Shown: piece after piece, positions 1-7,457 of the stretch | How the letters are laid out: each line of letters opens with the position of its first letter | Position numbering within the stretch: the first letter of the stretch is position 1 | Assembly: GCA_946481425.1 (NCBI GenBank) | Contig: CAMLNT010000022.1 | Span: 1 to 17,909 of the forward strand | Source: an uncultured Brevundimonas sp. | Lineage (GTDB): Bacteria > Pseudomonadota > Alphaproteobacteria > Caulobacterales > Caulobacteraceae | DNA length: 17,909 bases | Direction: 5' to 3' | Position numbers and translations under genes: made by a program | The notes under the pieces: model-generated | The model's database searches: none | What the model saw: only the letters and a program-made list of their open reading frames with translations | Told to the model about the DNA's origin: nothing

Positions 1-314
1 CGCATGATCTCCCGGTCCTTGCAGGTGCCCGGCTCGGACTCGTCGGCGTTGACGACCAGGTAGTGCGGACGGCCGTCCTTCACTTCCTTGGGCATGAAGG
101 ACCACTTCAGCCCGGTCGAGAAGCCGGCCCCGCCCCGGCCGCGCAGGCCCGAGTTCTTGACGTTGTCGATGATCCACGCCGGACCCTGGTCCAGCATGTC
201 CTTGGTCGCGTTCCACGCGCCACGCTTCTTCGCCCCGTCCAGGCCCCAGTCATGGAACCCGTACAGGTTGGTGAAGATGCGATCCTTGTCTTCGAGAATT
301 CCAACCATGCTCAT
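1..314 (-). CDS. nuoF: NADH-quinone oxidoreductase subunit F, N-terminal part (cut by window edge)
   Basis: NuoF is the peripheral-arm subunit of complex I that binds NADH and FMN and carries the N3 4Fe-4S cluster. Only the first 104 codons are present; the gene runs off the left edge, so the cluster-binding C-terminal domain cannot be seen. Visible are the glycine-rich [13 protein letters not shown] stretch (about residues 59-71), typical of the FMN/NADH pocket, and [13 protein letters not shown] (about 90-101), both characteristic of NuoF/51-kDa subunits. The ATG at 314 overlaps the stop of the preceding small membrane gene as ATGA and has a GGAG five bases upstream, so it is preferred over the in-frame ATG at 308. 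It lies last in the visible nuo operon and is probably translationally coupled. Identification is firm; only completeness is unknown. Confidence 0.95.
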   Translation of the reverse strand, partial: MSMVGILEDKDRIFTNLYGFHDWGLDGAKKRGAWNATKDMLDQGPAWIIDNVKNSGLRGRGGAGFSTGLKWSFMPKEVKDGRPHYLVVNADESEPGTCKDREIM

Positions 315-574
315 TCAGGCTCCGCCATGCGGCGACGGTGATAGGAGGTGCGCATGAAGACGGCCGCGACCATCAGGATCCAGCCGATCCCCAGGCCCAC
401 ATAGCCGGCGTTGATCAGCCAGCCCGGCGTGTCGAGCCAGACGCCCGACACCACGACCAGAGCCCCCAGGAGGACGAGCGAAAACGCGGCCAGGCGCATA
501 GGCTTGGCCACGCCGCGCAGTTCGGCGCGATAGGCCGTCAGGCCTTCCGGCGTCGTGAGGTCCGGACGCGCCAT
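311..574 (-). CDS. Small two-helix membrane protein between nuoE and nuoF
   Basis: An 87-residue protein of unknown function encoded inside the complex I operon. The N-terminal 26 residues are polar; two hydrophobic segments follow (about 27-46 and 53-74), then a basic tail with RTSYHRRR, which by the positive-inside rule would sit in the cytoplasm. The ATG at 574 shares a base with the nuoE stop (TGATG); a GTG at 577 would give a 4-base GTGA overlap and one more residue. The stop overlaps the nuoF start as ATGA. Coupling on both sides argues that the gene is real and made together with complex I. It is not one of the 14 canonical Nuo subunits. It might be an accessory subunit or assembly factor, but nothing in the sequence proves this. 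Confidence 0.8.
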   Translation of the reverse strand: MARPDLTTPEGLTAYRAELRGVAKPMRLAAFSLVLLGALVVVSGVWLDTPGWLINAGYVGLGIGWILMVAAVFMRTSYHRRRMAEPE

Positions 575-1251
575 CACGCCGGTTCCTTCTTCTTGCCCTT
601 GGGCGCCGCGTTCGGCAGCGCCTTGATCGGTTTGGCCGCCGAGCCGTCGTACAGCTTCGGATCGGTCAGGCTGGTCGGCTCGCCTTCCGGCGCCGAAGTC
701 TGGCGCTTCACACGGGGACCTGGCTTGGGCGTCTTGCCGGCGGCGAAGTCATCGATGATCTTCTCCATGTCGGCGGCCGTCAGATCCTCGAAATAATAGT
801 CGTTGATCTGCGCCATCGGCGCATTGGCGCAGGCGCCCAGACACTCGACTTCCTGCCAGGTGAAGCGGCCGTCGGCGGACAGCTTGTCCTTGGGCCCGAT
901 CTTCTTCTTGCAGACGTCCATCAGGTCGCCCGCCCCGCGCAGCATGCACGGCGTGGTGCCACAGACCTGGATCAAGGCGACCGAGCCGACCGGCTCCAAC
1001 TGGAACATGGTGTAGAAGGTCGCGACCTCCAGCACCCGGATCACCGGCATGTTGAGCAGCTCGGCGATGGCGCGCATGGCGGGCTCGGAAACCCAGCCCT
1101 CCTGCTTCTGGACCAGCCACAGGATCGGAATCACCGCCGATTGGCTGCGGTCAGCCGGATACTTCTTGATCCACCAGTCGCACTTGGCCTTGGTCGCCTT
1201 CGAAAAGGCGAACGAAGCCGGCTGCTCCTTGGCGAGACGACGCGCGCTCAT
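574..1251 (-). CDS. nuoE: NADH-quinone oxidoreductase subunit E
   Basis: NuoE (24-kDa subunit) carries the N1a 2Fe-2S cluster in the NADH-oxidising module of complex I. The thioredoxin-like domain shows the four expected ligands: Cys97 and Cys102 in VCGTTPC, and Cys137 and Cys141 in ECLGACANAP. The N-terminal helical region includes the family-like LEVATFYTMF (about 74-83). At 225 residues it exceeds the E. coli form because of a Pro/Lys/Ala-rich tail (about 172-225) that looks disordered; such extensions are usual in alphaproteobacteria. The start at 1251 is chosen because its ATG overlaps the preceding stop as ATGA; an upstream in-frame start at 1293 would add 14 unconserved residues and overlap the neighbour by 46 bases. 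It is followed directly by an 87-aa membrane gene rather than by nuoF, which is uncommon outside related genomes. Confidence 0.96.
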   Translation of the reverse strand: MSARRLAKEQPASFAFSKATKAKCDWWIKKYPADRSQSAVIPILWLVQKQEGWVSEPAMRAIAELLNMPVIRVLEVATFYTMFQLEPVGSVALIQVCGTTPCMLRGAGDLMDVCKKKIGPKDKLSADGRFTWQEVECLGACANAPMAQINDYYFEDLTAADMEKIIDDFAAGKTPKPGPRVKRQTSAPEGEPTSLTDPKLYDGSAAKPIKALPNAAPKGKKKEPA

Positions 1252-1652
1252 CGGCGAGCACTCCCGAACCAGCGCCCGAGGCGCTCTTTCCAAACATCCC
1301 GGCCAGCCTGACGAAGGTCACGCAGCCAGATCGAAGTCGGGGGCACGGTGGCGACCACCAGCCGTCCGACGAAAATGAAGCCCATCATCCAGAGAAGGCT
1401 CATCCACATGGCGTCCCACCATGACCGGCCGTCGGCCAGATACGCCTGACGGAAGCCCGAGCGGACCACCAGAACACCCGCGAGCGGAACCGCGAGCTGG
1501 CTCGCGCGGCCGGCGGCCACGCGGATCATGCCGATCGCCGCCCGGCGGCGTGGCGAGAACATCACCGTCAGCACCGTCAGCGCCGCCAGCATGCCGCCGA
1601 ACCAGTACCAGCGGTCCGGATAGATGACCGGATCGATCCAGAGGCCGCTCAT
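1248..1652 (-). CDS. Unrecognised membrane protein in nuo operon (134 aa)
   Basis: I do not recognise this family. The product has about three hydrophobic segments (roughly 17-33, 52-66 and 83-105), is rich in Trp in the last one (WWDAMWMSLLWMM), and ends in a basic, amphipathic tail with many Arg residues (about 110-134), probably cytoplasmic. It starts with an ATG at 1652 that overlaps the stop of the NTF2-like gene as ATGA, and its own stop overlaps nuoE as ATGA, so it is locked into the operon. A longer reading from 1712 would add 20 low-complexity residues and overlap the upstream gene by 64 bases, and is rejected. It could be an accessory or assembly protein for complex I, or a passenger gene using the nuo promoter; sequence alone does not decide. 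Confidence 0.78.
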   Translation of the reverse strand: MSGLWIDPVIYPDRWYWFGGMLAALTVLTVMFSPRRRAAIGMIRVAAGRASQLAVPLAGVLVVRSGFRQAYLADGRSWWDAMWMSLLWMMGFIFVGRLVVATVPPTSIWLRDLRQAGRDVWKERLGRWFGSARR

Positions 1653-2020
1653 TCCGCGACCCCTTCCACATGATCCACCCACGGCAGGAACTGCACGTGC
1701 GTAATAAGGCACGACTGCACCCGATAGGTCGCCACGACCTCGCCCGCGAAGCCGTCGCCGTGCAGAGCTTCCTCATCGATCACATATTCGCCGGAGGTGA
1801 TCCGGTTGGCGATCTCGAGGTTGGTGTCGGCCGGCATTTCGAGGAAAGCGTTTTCGTAATGCATCCGGATCGCCTCGCGGCCTTCCAGCGTTTCGTCCTC
1901 GCCCGGTCCCATGACGATGACCGCGTCCGGCGCATAGAATTCGGCGAACGCCGCCGCGTCGCGGGCGCGCCACGCGACGATCTGGGCGTCCACCACTTCC
2001 ATGGCCAGGCAGTCGAACAT
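1649..2020 (-). CDS. NTF2/SnoaL-like fold protein within nuo operon
   Basis: A 123-residue protein with the pattern of the NTF2-like/SnoaL-like cone fold: an N-terminal helix with AWRARDAAAFAEFYAPDAV (about 16-34), a GREAIRMHYENAF helix (about 47-59), then alternating beta-strands ending in THVQFLPW (about 107-114). The superfamily includes ketosteroid isomerases, polyketide cyclases, scytalone dehydratase-like enzymes and non-catalytic binding proteins, so no substrate can be named. The ATG at 2020 overlaps the nuoD stop by one base (TGATG); a second in-frame ATG at 2002 would remove six residues. The stop overlaps the next gene as ATGA. Its position directly after nuoD is unusual. It might bind a quinone-like or other hydrophobic ligand near complex I assembly, but that is speculation. 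Confidence 0.82.
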   Translation of the reverse strand: MFDCLAMEVVDAQIVAWRARDAAAFAEFYAPDAVIVMGPGEDETLEGREAIRMHYENAFLEMPADTNLEIANRITSGEYVIDEEALHGDGFAGEVVATYRVQSCLITHVQFLPWVDHVEGVAE

Positions 2021-3225
2021 CAGCGGTCGACCTCGCCGAACACGATGTCGAGCGAACCGAGGATGGCCGACACGTCGGCCAGCAGGTGACCACGGTTCAT
2101 CCAGTCCATGGCCTGCAGGTGCTTGAAGCCCGGCGCCACGATCTTGCAGCGGTACGGCTTGTTGGTGCCGTCCGAGACGACATAGACGCCGAATTCGCCC
2201 TTGGGCGCTTCCACCGCCGCATAGACCTCGCCCGGAGGCGTGCGGAAGCCCTCGGTATAGAGCTTGAAGTGGTGGATCAGCGCTTCCATCGAGCGCTTCA
2301 TCTCGCCCCGGCGCGGCGGCGTGACCTTGTGATCCACGGCCAGCACCGGCCCCGGATTAGTCCTCAGCCGATCAATGCACTGACGCATGATCTTGAGGGA
2401 CTCTTTCATCTCTTCCACGCGGCAGAGATAGCGGTCCCAGCAGTCGCCGTTCTTGCCGACCGGCACTTCGAAATCGAGCTCGGCATAGCACTCGTAGGGC
2501 TGCGACTTGCGCAGATCCCAGGCGATGTCCGAACCGCGCAGCATCACGCCCGAGAAGCCCCAGGCCAGGGCCTGCTCCTTGGACACGACGCCGATGTCGA
2601 CGTTGCGCTGCTTGAAGATGCGGTTCTCGGTGACCAGCAGCTCGATGTCCGCCAGCGCCGCCGGGAACTCCTTGGTCCAGCGCTCGATGTCGTCGATCAG
2701 CTCGGGCGGCAGGTCCTGGTGGACGCCGCCGGGGCGGAAATAGTTGGCATGCAGGCGAGCGCCGCAGGCGCGCTCGTAGAACACCATCAGCTTCTCGCGT
2801 TCCTCGAAGCCCCACAGCGGCGGCGTCAGGGCGCCGACGTCCATCGCCTGTGTGGTGATGTTCAGGAGGTGGTTCAGGACCCGCCCGATTTCCGAATAGA
2901 GCACCCGGATCAGCTGGCCGCGGTAAGGCACCTCAAGCCCCAGCAGCCGCTCGATGGCCAGGCAGAAGGCGTGCTCCTGGTTCATCGGCGCCACGTAGTC
3001 GAGACGGTCGAAGTAAGGGATGTTCTGGAGGTAGGTGCGCGCCTCCATCAGCTTCTCGGTGCCGCGATGCAGCAGGCCGATGTGCGGATCGACGCGCTCG
3101 ACGATCTCGCCGTCGAGCTCCAGCACCAGGCGCAGCACGCCGTGCGCTGCCGGGTGCTGCGGGCCGAAGTTGATCGTGAACTTGCGGTCTTCGTCCAGCG
3201 AAGCCGGCTTCAGGTCGTCGGCCAT
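2020..3225 (-). CDS. nuoD: NADH-quinone oxidoreductase subunit D
   Basis: NuoD (49-kDa subunit) forms, with NuoB, the quinone-reduction site at the junction of the peripheral and membrane arms of complex I. The 401-residue length is normal for the separate (non-NuoCD-fused) form. [13 protein letters not shown] (21-33) holds His28, and RLDYVAP holds Tyr77; these align by spacing with the His38 and Tyr87 quinone-contact residues of Thermus Nqo4. [16 protein letters not shown] (46-61) and the C-terminal [11 protein letters not shown] are also diagnostic. The ATG at 3225 follows the nuoC stop after three bases. The stop codon overlaps the start of an NTF2-like gene by one base. No missing key residue or frameshift is visible. 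Confidence 0.98.
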   Translation of the reverse strand: MADDLKPASLDEDRKFTINFGPQHPAAHGVLRLVLELDGEIVERVDPHIGLLHRGTEKLMEARTYLQNIPYFDRLDYVAPMNQEHAFCLAIERLLGLEVPYRGQLIRVLYSEIGRVLNHLLNITTQAMDVGALTPPLWGFEEREKLMVFYERACGARLHANYFRPGGVHQDLPPELIDDIERWTKEFPAALADIELLVTENRIFKQRNVDIGVVSKEQALAWGFSGVMLRGSDIAWDLRKSQPYECYAELDFEVPVGKNGDCWDRYLCRVEEMKESLKIMRQCIDRLRTNPGPVLAVDHKVTPPRRGEMKRSMEALIHHFKLYTEGFRTPPGEVYAAVEAPKGEFGVYVVSDGTNKPYRCKIVAPGFKHLQAMDWMNRGHLLADVSAILGSLDIVFGEVDR

Positions 3226-3228
3226 GCC

Positions 3229-3855
3229 CTACCCCTTCGCCTTTTCGTCGCCGGGCAGAACGCCGGACCACTTCGCGTACTCGGCGCCCTCCCACGGGGA
3301 GAGGAAGTCGAAGTTGCGGAATTCCTGGGTCAGTTTGACGGGCTCATAGACCACCCGCTTCTGTTCCTCGTCGTAACGGACCTCGACATAGCCCGTCATC
3401 GGGAAGTCCTTGCGCAGCGGATAGCCCTCGAACCCGTAGTCCGTGAGCAGGCGTCGCAGGTCCGTGTGACCCGAGAAGAACATGCCGTACATGTCGAACG
3501 CCTCGCGCTCGAACCACTCCGCGTTCGGATAGACCGGCATGGCGCTCGGCACCGGCGCGCTCTCGTCCGTCGAAACCTTGACCCGGATACGCTCGTTCCG
3601 CGTCAGGCTGATCAGGTGATAGACCACGTCGAACCGCTCGGCGCGCTCGGGATAGTCCGCGCCGCACAGGTCCACCAGCTGCTGGAACTCGAGCTCGTCA
3701 CGCAGCGTCGTCAGGACGCTCACGATCTCGTCGCGCTTCACCGTGACCGTGACCTCGCCGAACGCGATCTTGGTCTCGAGCACGGCCTTGCCACACGCCT
3801 TCCTGGCCGCTTTCTCCAGCGCGGCCATGGCCTTGGGGGTCCCTTCTCCGCTCAT
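3229..3855 (-). CDS. nuoC: NADH-quinone oxidoreductase subunit C
   Basis: NuoC (30-kDa subunit) is a cofactor-free peripheral-arm subunit that packs against NuoD and NuoB. At 208 residues it is the free form, not the enterobacterial NuoCD fusion. The family signature is clear: [17 protein letters not shown] (114-130) followed by [19 protein letters not shown] (132-150). The N-terminal domain shows the expected [20 protein letters not shown] pattern (62-81). The ATG at 3855 overlaps the nuoB stop as ATGA; the stop lies three bases before nuoD. Function and frame are unambiguous. Confidence 0.98.
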   Translation of the reverse strand: MSGEGTPKAMAALEKAARKACGKAVLETKIAFGEVTVTVKRDEIVSVLTTLRDELEFQQLVDLCGADYPERAERFDVVYHLISLTRNERIRVKVSTDESAPVPSAMPVYPNAEWFEREAFDMYGMFFSGHTDLRRLLTDYGFEGYPLRKDFPMTGYVEVRYDEEQKRVVYEPVKLTQEFRNFDFLSPWEGAEYAKWSGVLPGDEKAKG

Positions 3856-4412
3856 CGCGCGATCGTCCCCGTCCGCCGGATCTTCTTCTGCAACTGCAGT
3901 AGCCCGTACAGCAGCGCCTCAGCCGTCGGCGGACACCCCGGCACATAGACATCGACGGGCACAACGCGGTCGCAACCACGCACTACACTGTAGCTATAGT
4001 GATAATATCCGCCGCCATTTGCACACGAACCCATCGAAAGCACGTAACGCGGATCAGGCATCTGATCGTATACTTTACGAAGAGCCGGGGCCATCTTGTT
4101 GGTCAGGGTGCCGGCGACGATCATCAGGTCGGACTGACGCGGGCTGGCGCGCGGGGCCATGCCGAAGCGCTCCATGTCGAAGCGCGGCATCGAGGCCTGC
4201 ATCATCTCGACCGCACAGCAGGCGAGACCGAAGGTCATCCACATCAGCGAGCCCGTGCGGGCCCAGGTGATGACGTCGTCCAGCGGCGCCGTCACATAGC
4301 CCTTCTCGCCCAGCTCGTAGTTGACCGCCTCGAAGAAGCGGTCGTGGACCTTGGGATCATAGCCCTCGACGGTCGAACGCGCCGCCGAGCCGGCCGGAAC
4401 GATCACTCCCAT
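3852..4412 (-). CDS. nuoB: NADH-quinone oxidoreductase subunit B
   Basis: NuoB (PSST/20-kDa subunit) binds the N2 4Fe-4S cluster, the last electron carrier before quinone. All four ligands are present, numbered from the chosen start: the tandem Cys65-Cys66 in [11 protein letters not shown], Cys130 in [10 protein letters not shown] and Cys160 in [14 protein letters not shown]. The ATG at 4412 is chosen because AAGGGAG stands seven bases upstream; it overlaps nuoA by 10 bases. An upstream in-frame ATG at 4433 would add seven residues and lacks such a site, and a GTG at 4406 would form a GTGA overlap with the nuoA stop. The protein is then 186 residues, within the usual range. The stop overlaps nuoC as ATGA. 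Confidence 0.97.
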   Translation of the reverse strand: MGVIVPAGSAARSTVEGYDPKVHDRFFEAVNYELGEKGYVTAPLDDVITWARTGSLMWMTFGLACCAVEMMQASMPRFDMERFGMAPRASPRQSDLMIVAGTLTNKMAPALRKVYDQMPDPRYVLSMGSCANGGGYYHYSYSVVRGCDRVVPVDVYVPGCPPTAEALLYGLLQLQKKIRRTGTIAR

Positions 4413-4780
4413 TCCAGGGCTCCCTTCTTCCACTCATAGAGGAAGCCGACGGTCAGGACGGCGAGGAACACCATCATCGACCAGAAGGCGAAGACCATCT
4501 CCGGCCGGGCCAGATCCGTTAGGGTCACCGCCCAAGGGAACAGGAAGGCCACTTCTAGGTCGAAGATGATGAAGAGGATCGACACCAGATAGAACCGGAC
4601 GTCGAACTTCATGCGGGCGTCGTCGAACGCGTTGAAACCGCATTCGTAGGCCGACAGCTTCTCCACGTCGGGATTCTTCGGCGCCAGCACCAGGGCCGCG
4701 ACGATAAAGCCGAGGCCGAGGACGGCGGCGATACCCATGAAGATCAGGATCGGTAGATATTCGAGCAGGAATTCGTTCAT
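4403..4780 (-). CDS. nuoA: NADH-quinone oxidoreductase subunit A
   Basis: NuoA (ND3-like) is a three-helix membrane subunit of complex I next to the quinone channel. Predicted helices lie at about 8-33, 62-85 and 95-116. The long loop between helices 1 and 2 has YECGF with Cys47, the conserved ND3 loop cysteine, and the second helix holds [12 protein letters not shown] with the conserved acidic residues Asp74 and Glu76. The 125-residue length is normal. It is the first gene of the operon: upstream lies a 215-base divergent control region with a candidate promoter and a perfect inverted repeat. The 3' end overlaps nuoB. Confidence 0.97.
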   Translation of the reverse strand: MNEFLLEYLPILIFMGIAAVLGLGFIVAALVLAPKNPDVEKLSAYECGFNAFDDARMKFDVRFYLVSILFIIFDLEVAFLFPWAVTLTDLARPEMVFAFWSMMVFLAVLTVGFLYEWKKGALEWE

Positions 4781-4823
4781 GCGAAGGGGTCCGTGCGGCC
4801 GGGGACGCCGCGGATTCGGCGCT

Positions 4824-4851
4824 TCTTAGACCGAACCCCCCGCCCGTTCAA
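4824..4851 (-). promoter_or_regulatory. Candidate nuo operon promoter
   Basis: Reading toward nuoA, a TTGAAC hexamer (4851-4846) is followed after 16 bases by CTAAGA (4829-4824), which resembles the Caulobacter housekeeping pattern (TTGACG, then a GCTA-containing -10). Transcription would start near 4817, giving a leader of about 37 bases. A second possible -10, TATAAT at 4874-4869, lacks a convincing -35. Prediction by eye only. Confidence 0.4.
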
Positions 4852-4871
4852 ACCCAAGAGAGCAAAGGATT

Positions 4872-4894
4872 ATATTGCGAATGGTTCGCAATAT
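4872..4894. promoter_or_regulatory. Perfect 10-3-10 inverted repeat, Fur-like operator candidate
   Basis: ATATTGCGAA, three bases TGG, then TTCGCAATAT form a perfect 10-base inverted repeat in the intergenic region between nuoA and the divergent dehydrogenase gene. The core TGCGAAT-x-x-TTCGCA resembles Fur-family boxes of alphaproteobacteria. Its centre lies about 66 bases upstream of the predicted nuo start site, a position typical of an activator; it also overlaps a TATAAT that could be an alternative -10. The palindrome is directly seen; the assignment to Fur is inference. Confidence 0.6.
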
Positions 4895-4964
4895 GGCGCT
4901 CGATGCCGTAACGCAGTGAGGTCAGCGCCAAGACCCAACCGACCGACGTTCCATCACCGCTTTA

Positions 4965-4975
4965 CACCTTAGGTG
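4965..4975. promoter_or_regulatory. Short palindrome upstream of the dehydrogenase gene
   Basis: CACCT-T-AGGTG is a perfect 5-1-5 inverted repeat about 21 bases before the dehydrogenase start codon, inside a wider pair CCGACC (4939-4944) / GGTCGG (4975-4980). It could be a regulator site or an mRNA leader hairpin. Such short palindromes occur by chance, so this is weak. Confidence 0.25.
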
Positions 4976-4995
4976 GTCGGGCTGATGGTGGCCCC

Positions 4996-5844
4996 ATGTG
5001 GGGGCGATCAATTCTCGAAGCGACGCTGTTTCCGCGTGTCCGGCTGGACGACGGTCGCCTGCGCAGCCGCCTGGCTGGCAAGTCCGTCCTGATCACCGGC
5101 GCCACCTACGGAATCGGCGAACAGGTGGCGCGCCTCGTCGGCGCCGCAGGTGCGTCCGTCATCCTGGTCGCGCGTACCCAAGAAAGACTTGAAGCCGTTG
5201 CTGCCGAAATCCGCGCCGCTGGCGGCCAAACCGTCACGATCTCGGCTGATCTGACCAAGCCAGGAGACGTCGAGCGCCTGGTTGCGCAGCTTCTCGAGAT
5301 GGGACCGATCGACATTTTCGTCTCCAATGCCGGCAAGTCGATCCGGCGCTCCCTGTTCGAATCGTTGGACCGCTTCCACGACATCACCCGGACCATCGGC
5401 GTGAATTTCCTGGGCCCGTCGCGACTGGCCCTGGCTGTCATCCCGGGTCTCAGGGAACGCGGCGGACAGATCATCAACATCTCGGCCGCCAACGCCCTCC
5501 TGCCCTCCCCGCCTCGCTGGGCCGCCTACCAAGCGTCCAAGTGCGCCTTCGACCAGTGGCTGCGGTGCGCTGCGCCCGAGCTGAGAGCCGTGGGGGTGGC
5601 GGCGACGTGCATTTATCTGCCGCTGGTACGCACGCGTATGATCGCGCCCACGGCTCACTACGCCGGGGCGCCCGCCATGCAGCCCGAGAACGCGGCCCGG
5701 CTCGTCTGCGCCGCCATGCTCGGCCGCTGGACGATGTGGAAGCCGTGGTGGCTGGCTCCCGCAGAACTGGCCGCCGCGCCTTTCCGCAGGCTGTGGGAGG
5801 CTATCGCGACCTTACAGATGCGCCGGGCCCTGAAGAGCGCCTGA
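4996..5844 (+). CDS. Short-chain dehydrogenase/reductase (SDR)
   Basis: A 282-residue NAD(P)-dependent oxidoreductase of the SDR superfamily. After a 27-residue leader the Rossmann domain begins: TGATYGIG (34-41) binds the dinucleotide, Arg60 after the second strand (VILVAR) suggests NADP preference, NAG at 111-113 stabilises the core, and the active site is Tyr178-x3-Lys182 (YQASK). The catalytic serine is probably Ser163 (NISAANA), which lies a residue or two farther from the tyrosine than usual. The C-terminal part (about 226-282) is longer than in minimal SDRs and rich in Trp and Ala, as in membrane-associated fatty-acyl or sterol-type SDRs. The next gene, an acyl-CoA ligase homologue, starts two bases after the stop, so a linked acyl-substrate pathway is likely. 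The substrate is unknown. The start codon lies in a GCCCC/GGGGC hairpin (4991-5005). Confidence 0.9.
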   Translation: MWGRSILEATLFPRVRLDDGRLRSRLAGKSVLITGATYGIGEQVARLVGAAGASVILVARTQERLEAVAAEIRAAGGQTVTISADLTKPGDVERLVAQLLEMGPIDIFVSNAGKSIRRSLFESLDRFHDITRTIGVNFLGPSRLALAVIPGLRERGGQIINISAANALLPSPPRWAAYQASKCAFDQWLRCAAPELRAVGVAATCIYLPLVRTRMIAPTAHYAGAPAMQPENAARLVCAAMLGRWTMWKPWWLAPAELAAAPFRRLWEAIATLQMRRALKSA

Positions 5845-5846
5845 CG

Positions 5847-7376
5847 ATGTCGTCTTCGGCCAATCCTTTCCAGATCGCCCGCCGACTGTTCGAAGCGGGC
5901 CTGCTCACACCTAGGGCGATCTACGATTTCGGCCGAACCGCGATCGGACAGGGCGTCACCCTCGCGGCTCTTGCGCGCTTCGCCGCACGCCGCTTCGGGG
6001 ACCGCCCGGCCGTGGTCGACCACACCGGGAGCCACTCGTTTCGCGACCTGGCCGATCGGGGAGACCGGCTGGCCTTGGCGCTCGCCGCCGCCCATCCCAT
6101 CCAGCGCGGCACGCCGGTCGGAATCCTGTGCCGGAACGGCTCGGCGTTCGTCTATGCCCTGATCGCCGCCTCGCGGCTGGGGGCCTGCGTCCTGCTGCTG
6201 AATCCTGAGATGAGCGCGCAGCAGCTGGTCGGGTTGATCGAGCAGCGAAACATCGGCCTCGTCCTGGGCCACGTGGATACCTTGAGGCTGCTGGAAGGGA
6301 CGTCGACGACGGCCCTCGACGTCGACGCTCTGGTGCGATCCAGCGCGGCGACCAGTCGGCCGCCGCGGCTGGACGGCGGCGAACTCGTCATTCTCACAGG
6401 CGGCACGACCGGCCCGCCCAAAGCGGCGTCGCGAAAACCTTCGCCGGGGAACTTCCTGCTGCTCTTCATCCACCTCGTAACGGCGCTAGAGCTGGATCGC
6501 CGCAAGAAGGTCTATGTGGCCGTGCCTCTCTGCCATGGGTACGGCGTGGCCGCATTCCTTGTGGCGCTGACGCTCGGTCGTACAGTCTATTTGCTACCGC
6601 GCTTCCAGACCGAGACCGCTTTGGCGCTCATCCAGCGCGAGGGCATCGATGTCCTTGCGGTCGTTCCGGTGATCCTTCAGCGTCTGCTGGCGGCTCCGGG
6701 GGCGGACCTGTCGCGAATCAAGCGCGTCATTACCGGAGGCGCAGCCCTGCCTCCCGCCCTGGCTCGACGCACACAGGCGCGGCTGGGTCCGGTCCTCTTC
6801 AACCTCTTCGGCTCCAGCGAAGCCGGCGTGTCGGTCTTCGCGACACCTGACGACCTGAAGGCCGCGCCGGCGACCATCGGCCGCGAAATCTGGGGCGTGC
6901 GCGCCGACATCCTGGACGATCAGAACGAGCCGCTCCCAGCCGGCAAGGTCGGCCGGCTGGTGATTCACAATCTCGCGTCCGTGACTGGCGCGCGCGGGGT
7001 CGCGACCGGCGATCTCGCCTCCCGTGACCCCGAGGGCCGGCTATTCATTCATGGCCGCGCCGACGACATGGTGATTTCTGGCGGCGAGAAGGTGCACCCC
7101 TGGGAGGTCGAGACGGTCCTGATGGACCATCCGGACATCGTCGAGGCCGCGGTCCTCGGCGTGCCGGACCCGGAGTTTGGACAACGGCTGTCGGCCTTTA
7201 TCGTGACCCGGTCTGGGTGCGAGCTTTCGCGGATGTCGCTCGACGCCTGGCTGACCGAGCGGGTCGCACGCTATCAGCGCCCGCGCGACGTTACCTTCCG
7301 TGACACCCTGCCGATCACGCCTGTCGGCAAGCTCGATCGGCGAGCCCTTCGCGCGTCCCTAGAGGTCCAGGCCTAG
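5847..7376 (+). CDS. AMP-forming acyl-CoA synthetase-like ligase
   Basis: A 509-residue member of the ANL superfamily, which adenylates a carboxylate with ATP and usually transfers it to CoA. Core motifs in order: P-loop TGGTTGPPK (184-192), FGSSEAG (321-327; usually YGxTE), GDLASRD (388-394), GRADDMVISGGEKVHPWEVE (403-422) and PVGKLDRR (492-499) with the probable catalytic Lys495. The P-loop has Gly for the usual Ser and lacks the Gly after Lys, a variant that I associate with a subgroup of acyl-CoA synthetases. The ATG at 5847 follows the dehydrogenase stop by two bases; longer readings would overlap that gene by some 300 bases and are rejected. Fatty or aromatic acid substrates are both possible. 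With the dehydrogenase it forms a two-gene operon, perhaps for lipid or steroid-like acid metabolism. Confidence 0.92.
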   Translation: MSSSANPFQIARRLFEAGLLTPRAIYDFGRTAIGQGVTLAALARFAARRFGDRPAVVDHTGSHSFRDLADRGDRLALALAAAHPIQRGTPVGILCRNGSAFVYALIAASRLGACVLLLNPEMSAQQLVGLIEQRNIGLVLGHVDTLRLLEGTSTTALDVDALVRSSAATSRPPRLDGGELVILTGGTTGPPKAASRKPSPGNFLLLFIHLVTALELDRRKKVYVAVPLCHGYGVAAFLVALTLGRTVYLLPRFQTETALALIQREGIDVLAVVPVILQRLLAAPGADLSRIKRVITGGAALPPALARRTQARLGPVLFNLFGSSEAGVSVFATPDDLKAAPATIGREIWGVRADILDDQNEPLPAGKVGRLVIHNLASVTGARGVATGDLASRDPEGRLFIHGRADDMVISGGEKVHPWEVETVLMDHPDIVEAAVLGVPDPEFGQRLSAFIVTRSGCELSRMSLDAWLTERVARYQRPRDVTFRDTLPITPVGKLDRRALRASLEVQA

Positions 7377-7457
7377 CGTCCAGAAGCCTTTCAGGGGTTG
7401 CCAGACGCGCCCGGGTCCGCCCCAATATAGGTCACCCTCCCCGGTTCTGGAGTTCCC

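Noticed and set aside
1653..1712. Longer start for the 134-aa membrane protein
   Set aside because: Adds 20 low-complexity residues and overlaps the NTF2-like gene by 64 bases, while ATG at 1652 gives the ATGA overlap seen throughout the operon.
2086..3948. 620-codon open frame on the plus strand opposite nuoD and nuoC
   Set aside because: It lies exactly antisense to two certain genes, its product is His/Arg/Gln/Leu-rich without any motif, and such frames arise from codon bias in high-GC DNA.
5541..5846. N-terminal extension of the ligase into the dehydrogenase gene
   Set aside because: The extra residues are Arg/Gly-rich, show no ligase motif and would overlap the SDR active-site region; ATG at 5847 directly after the SDR stop is better.
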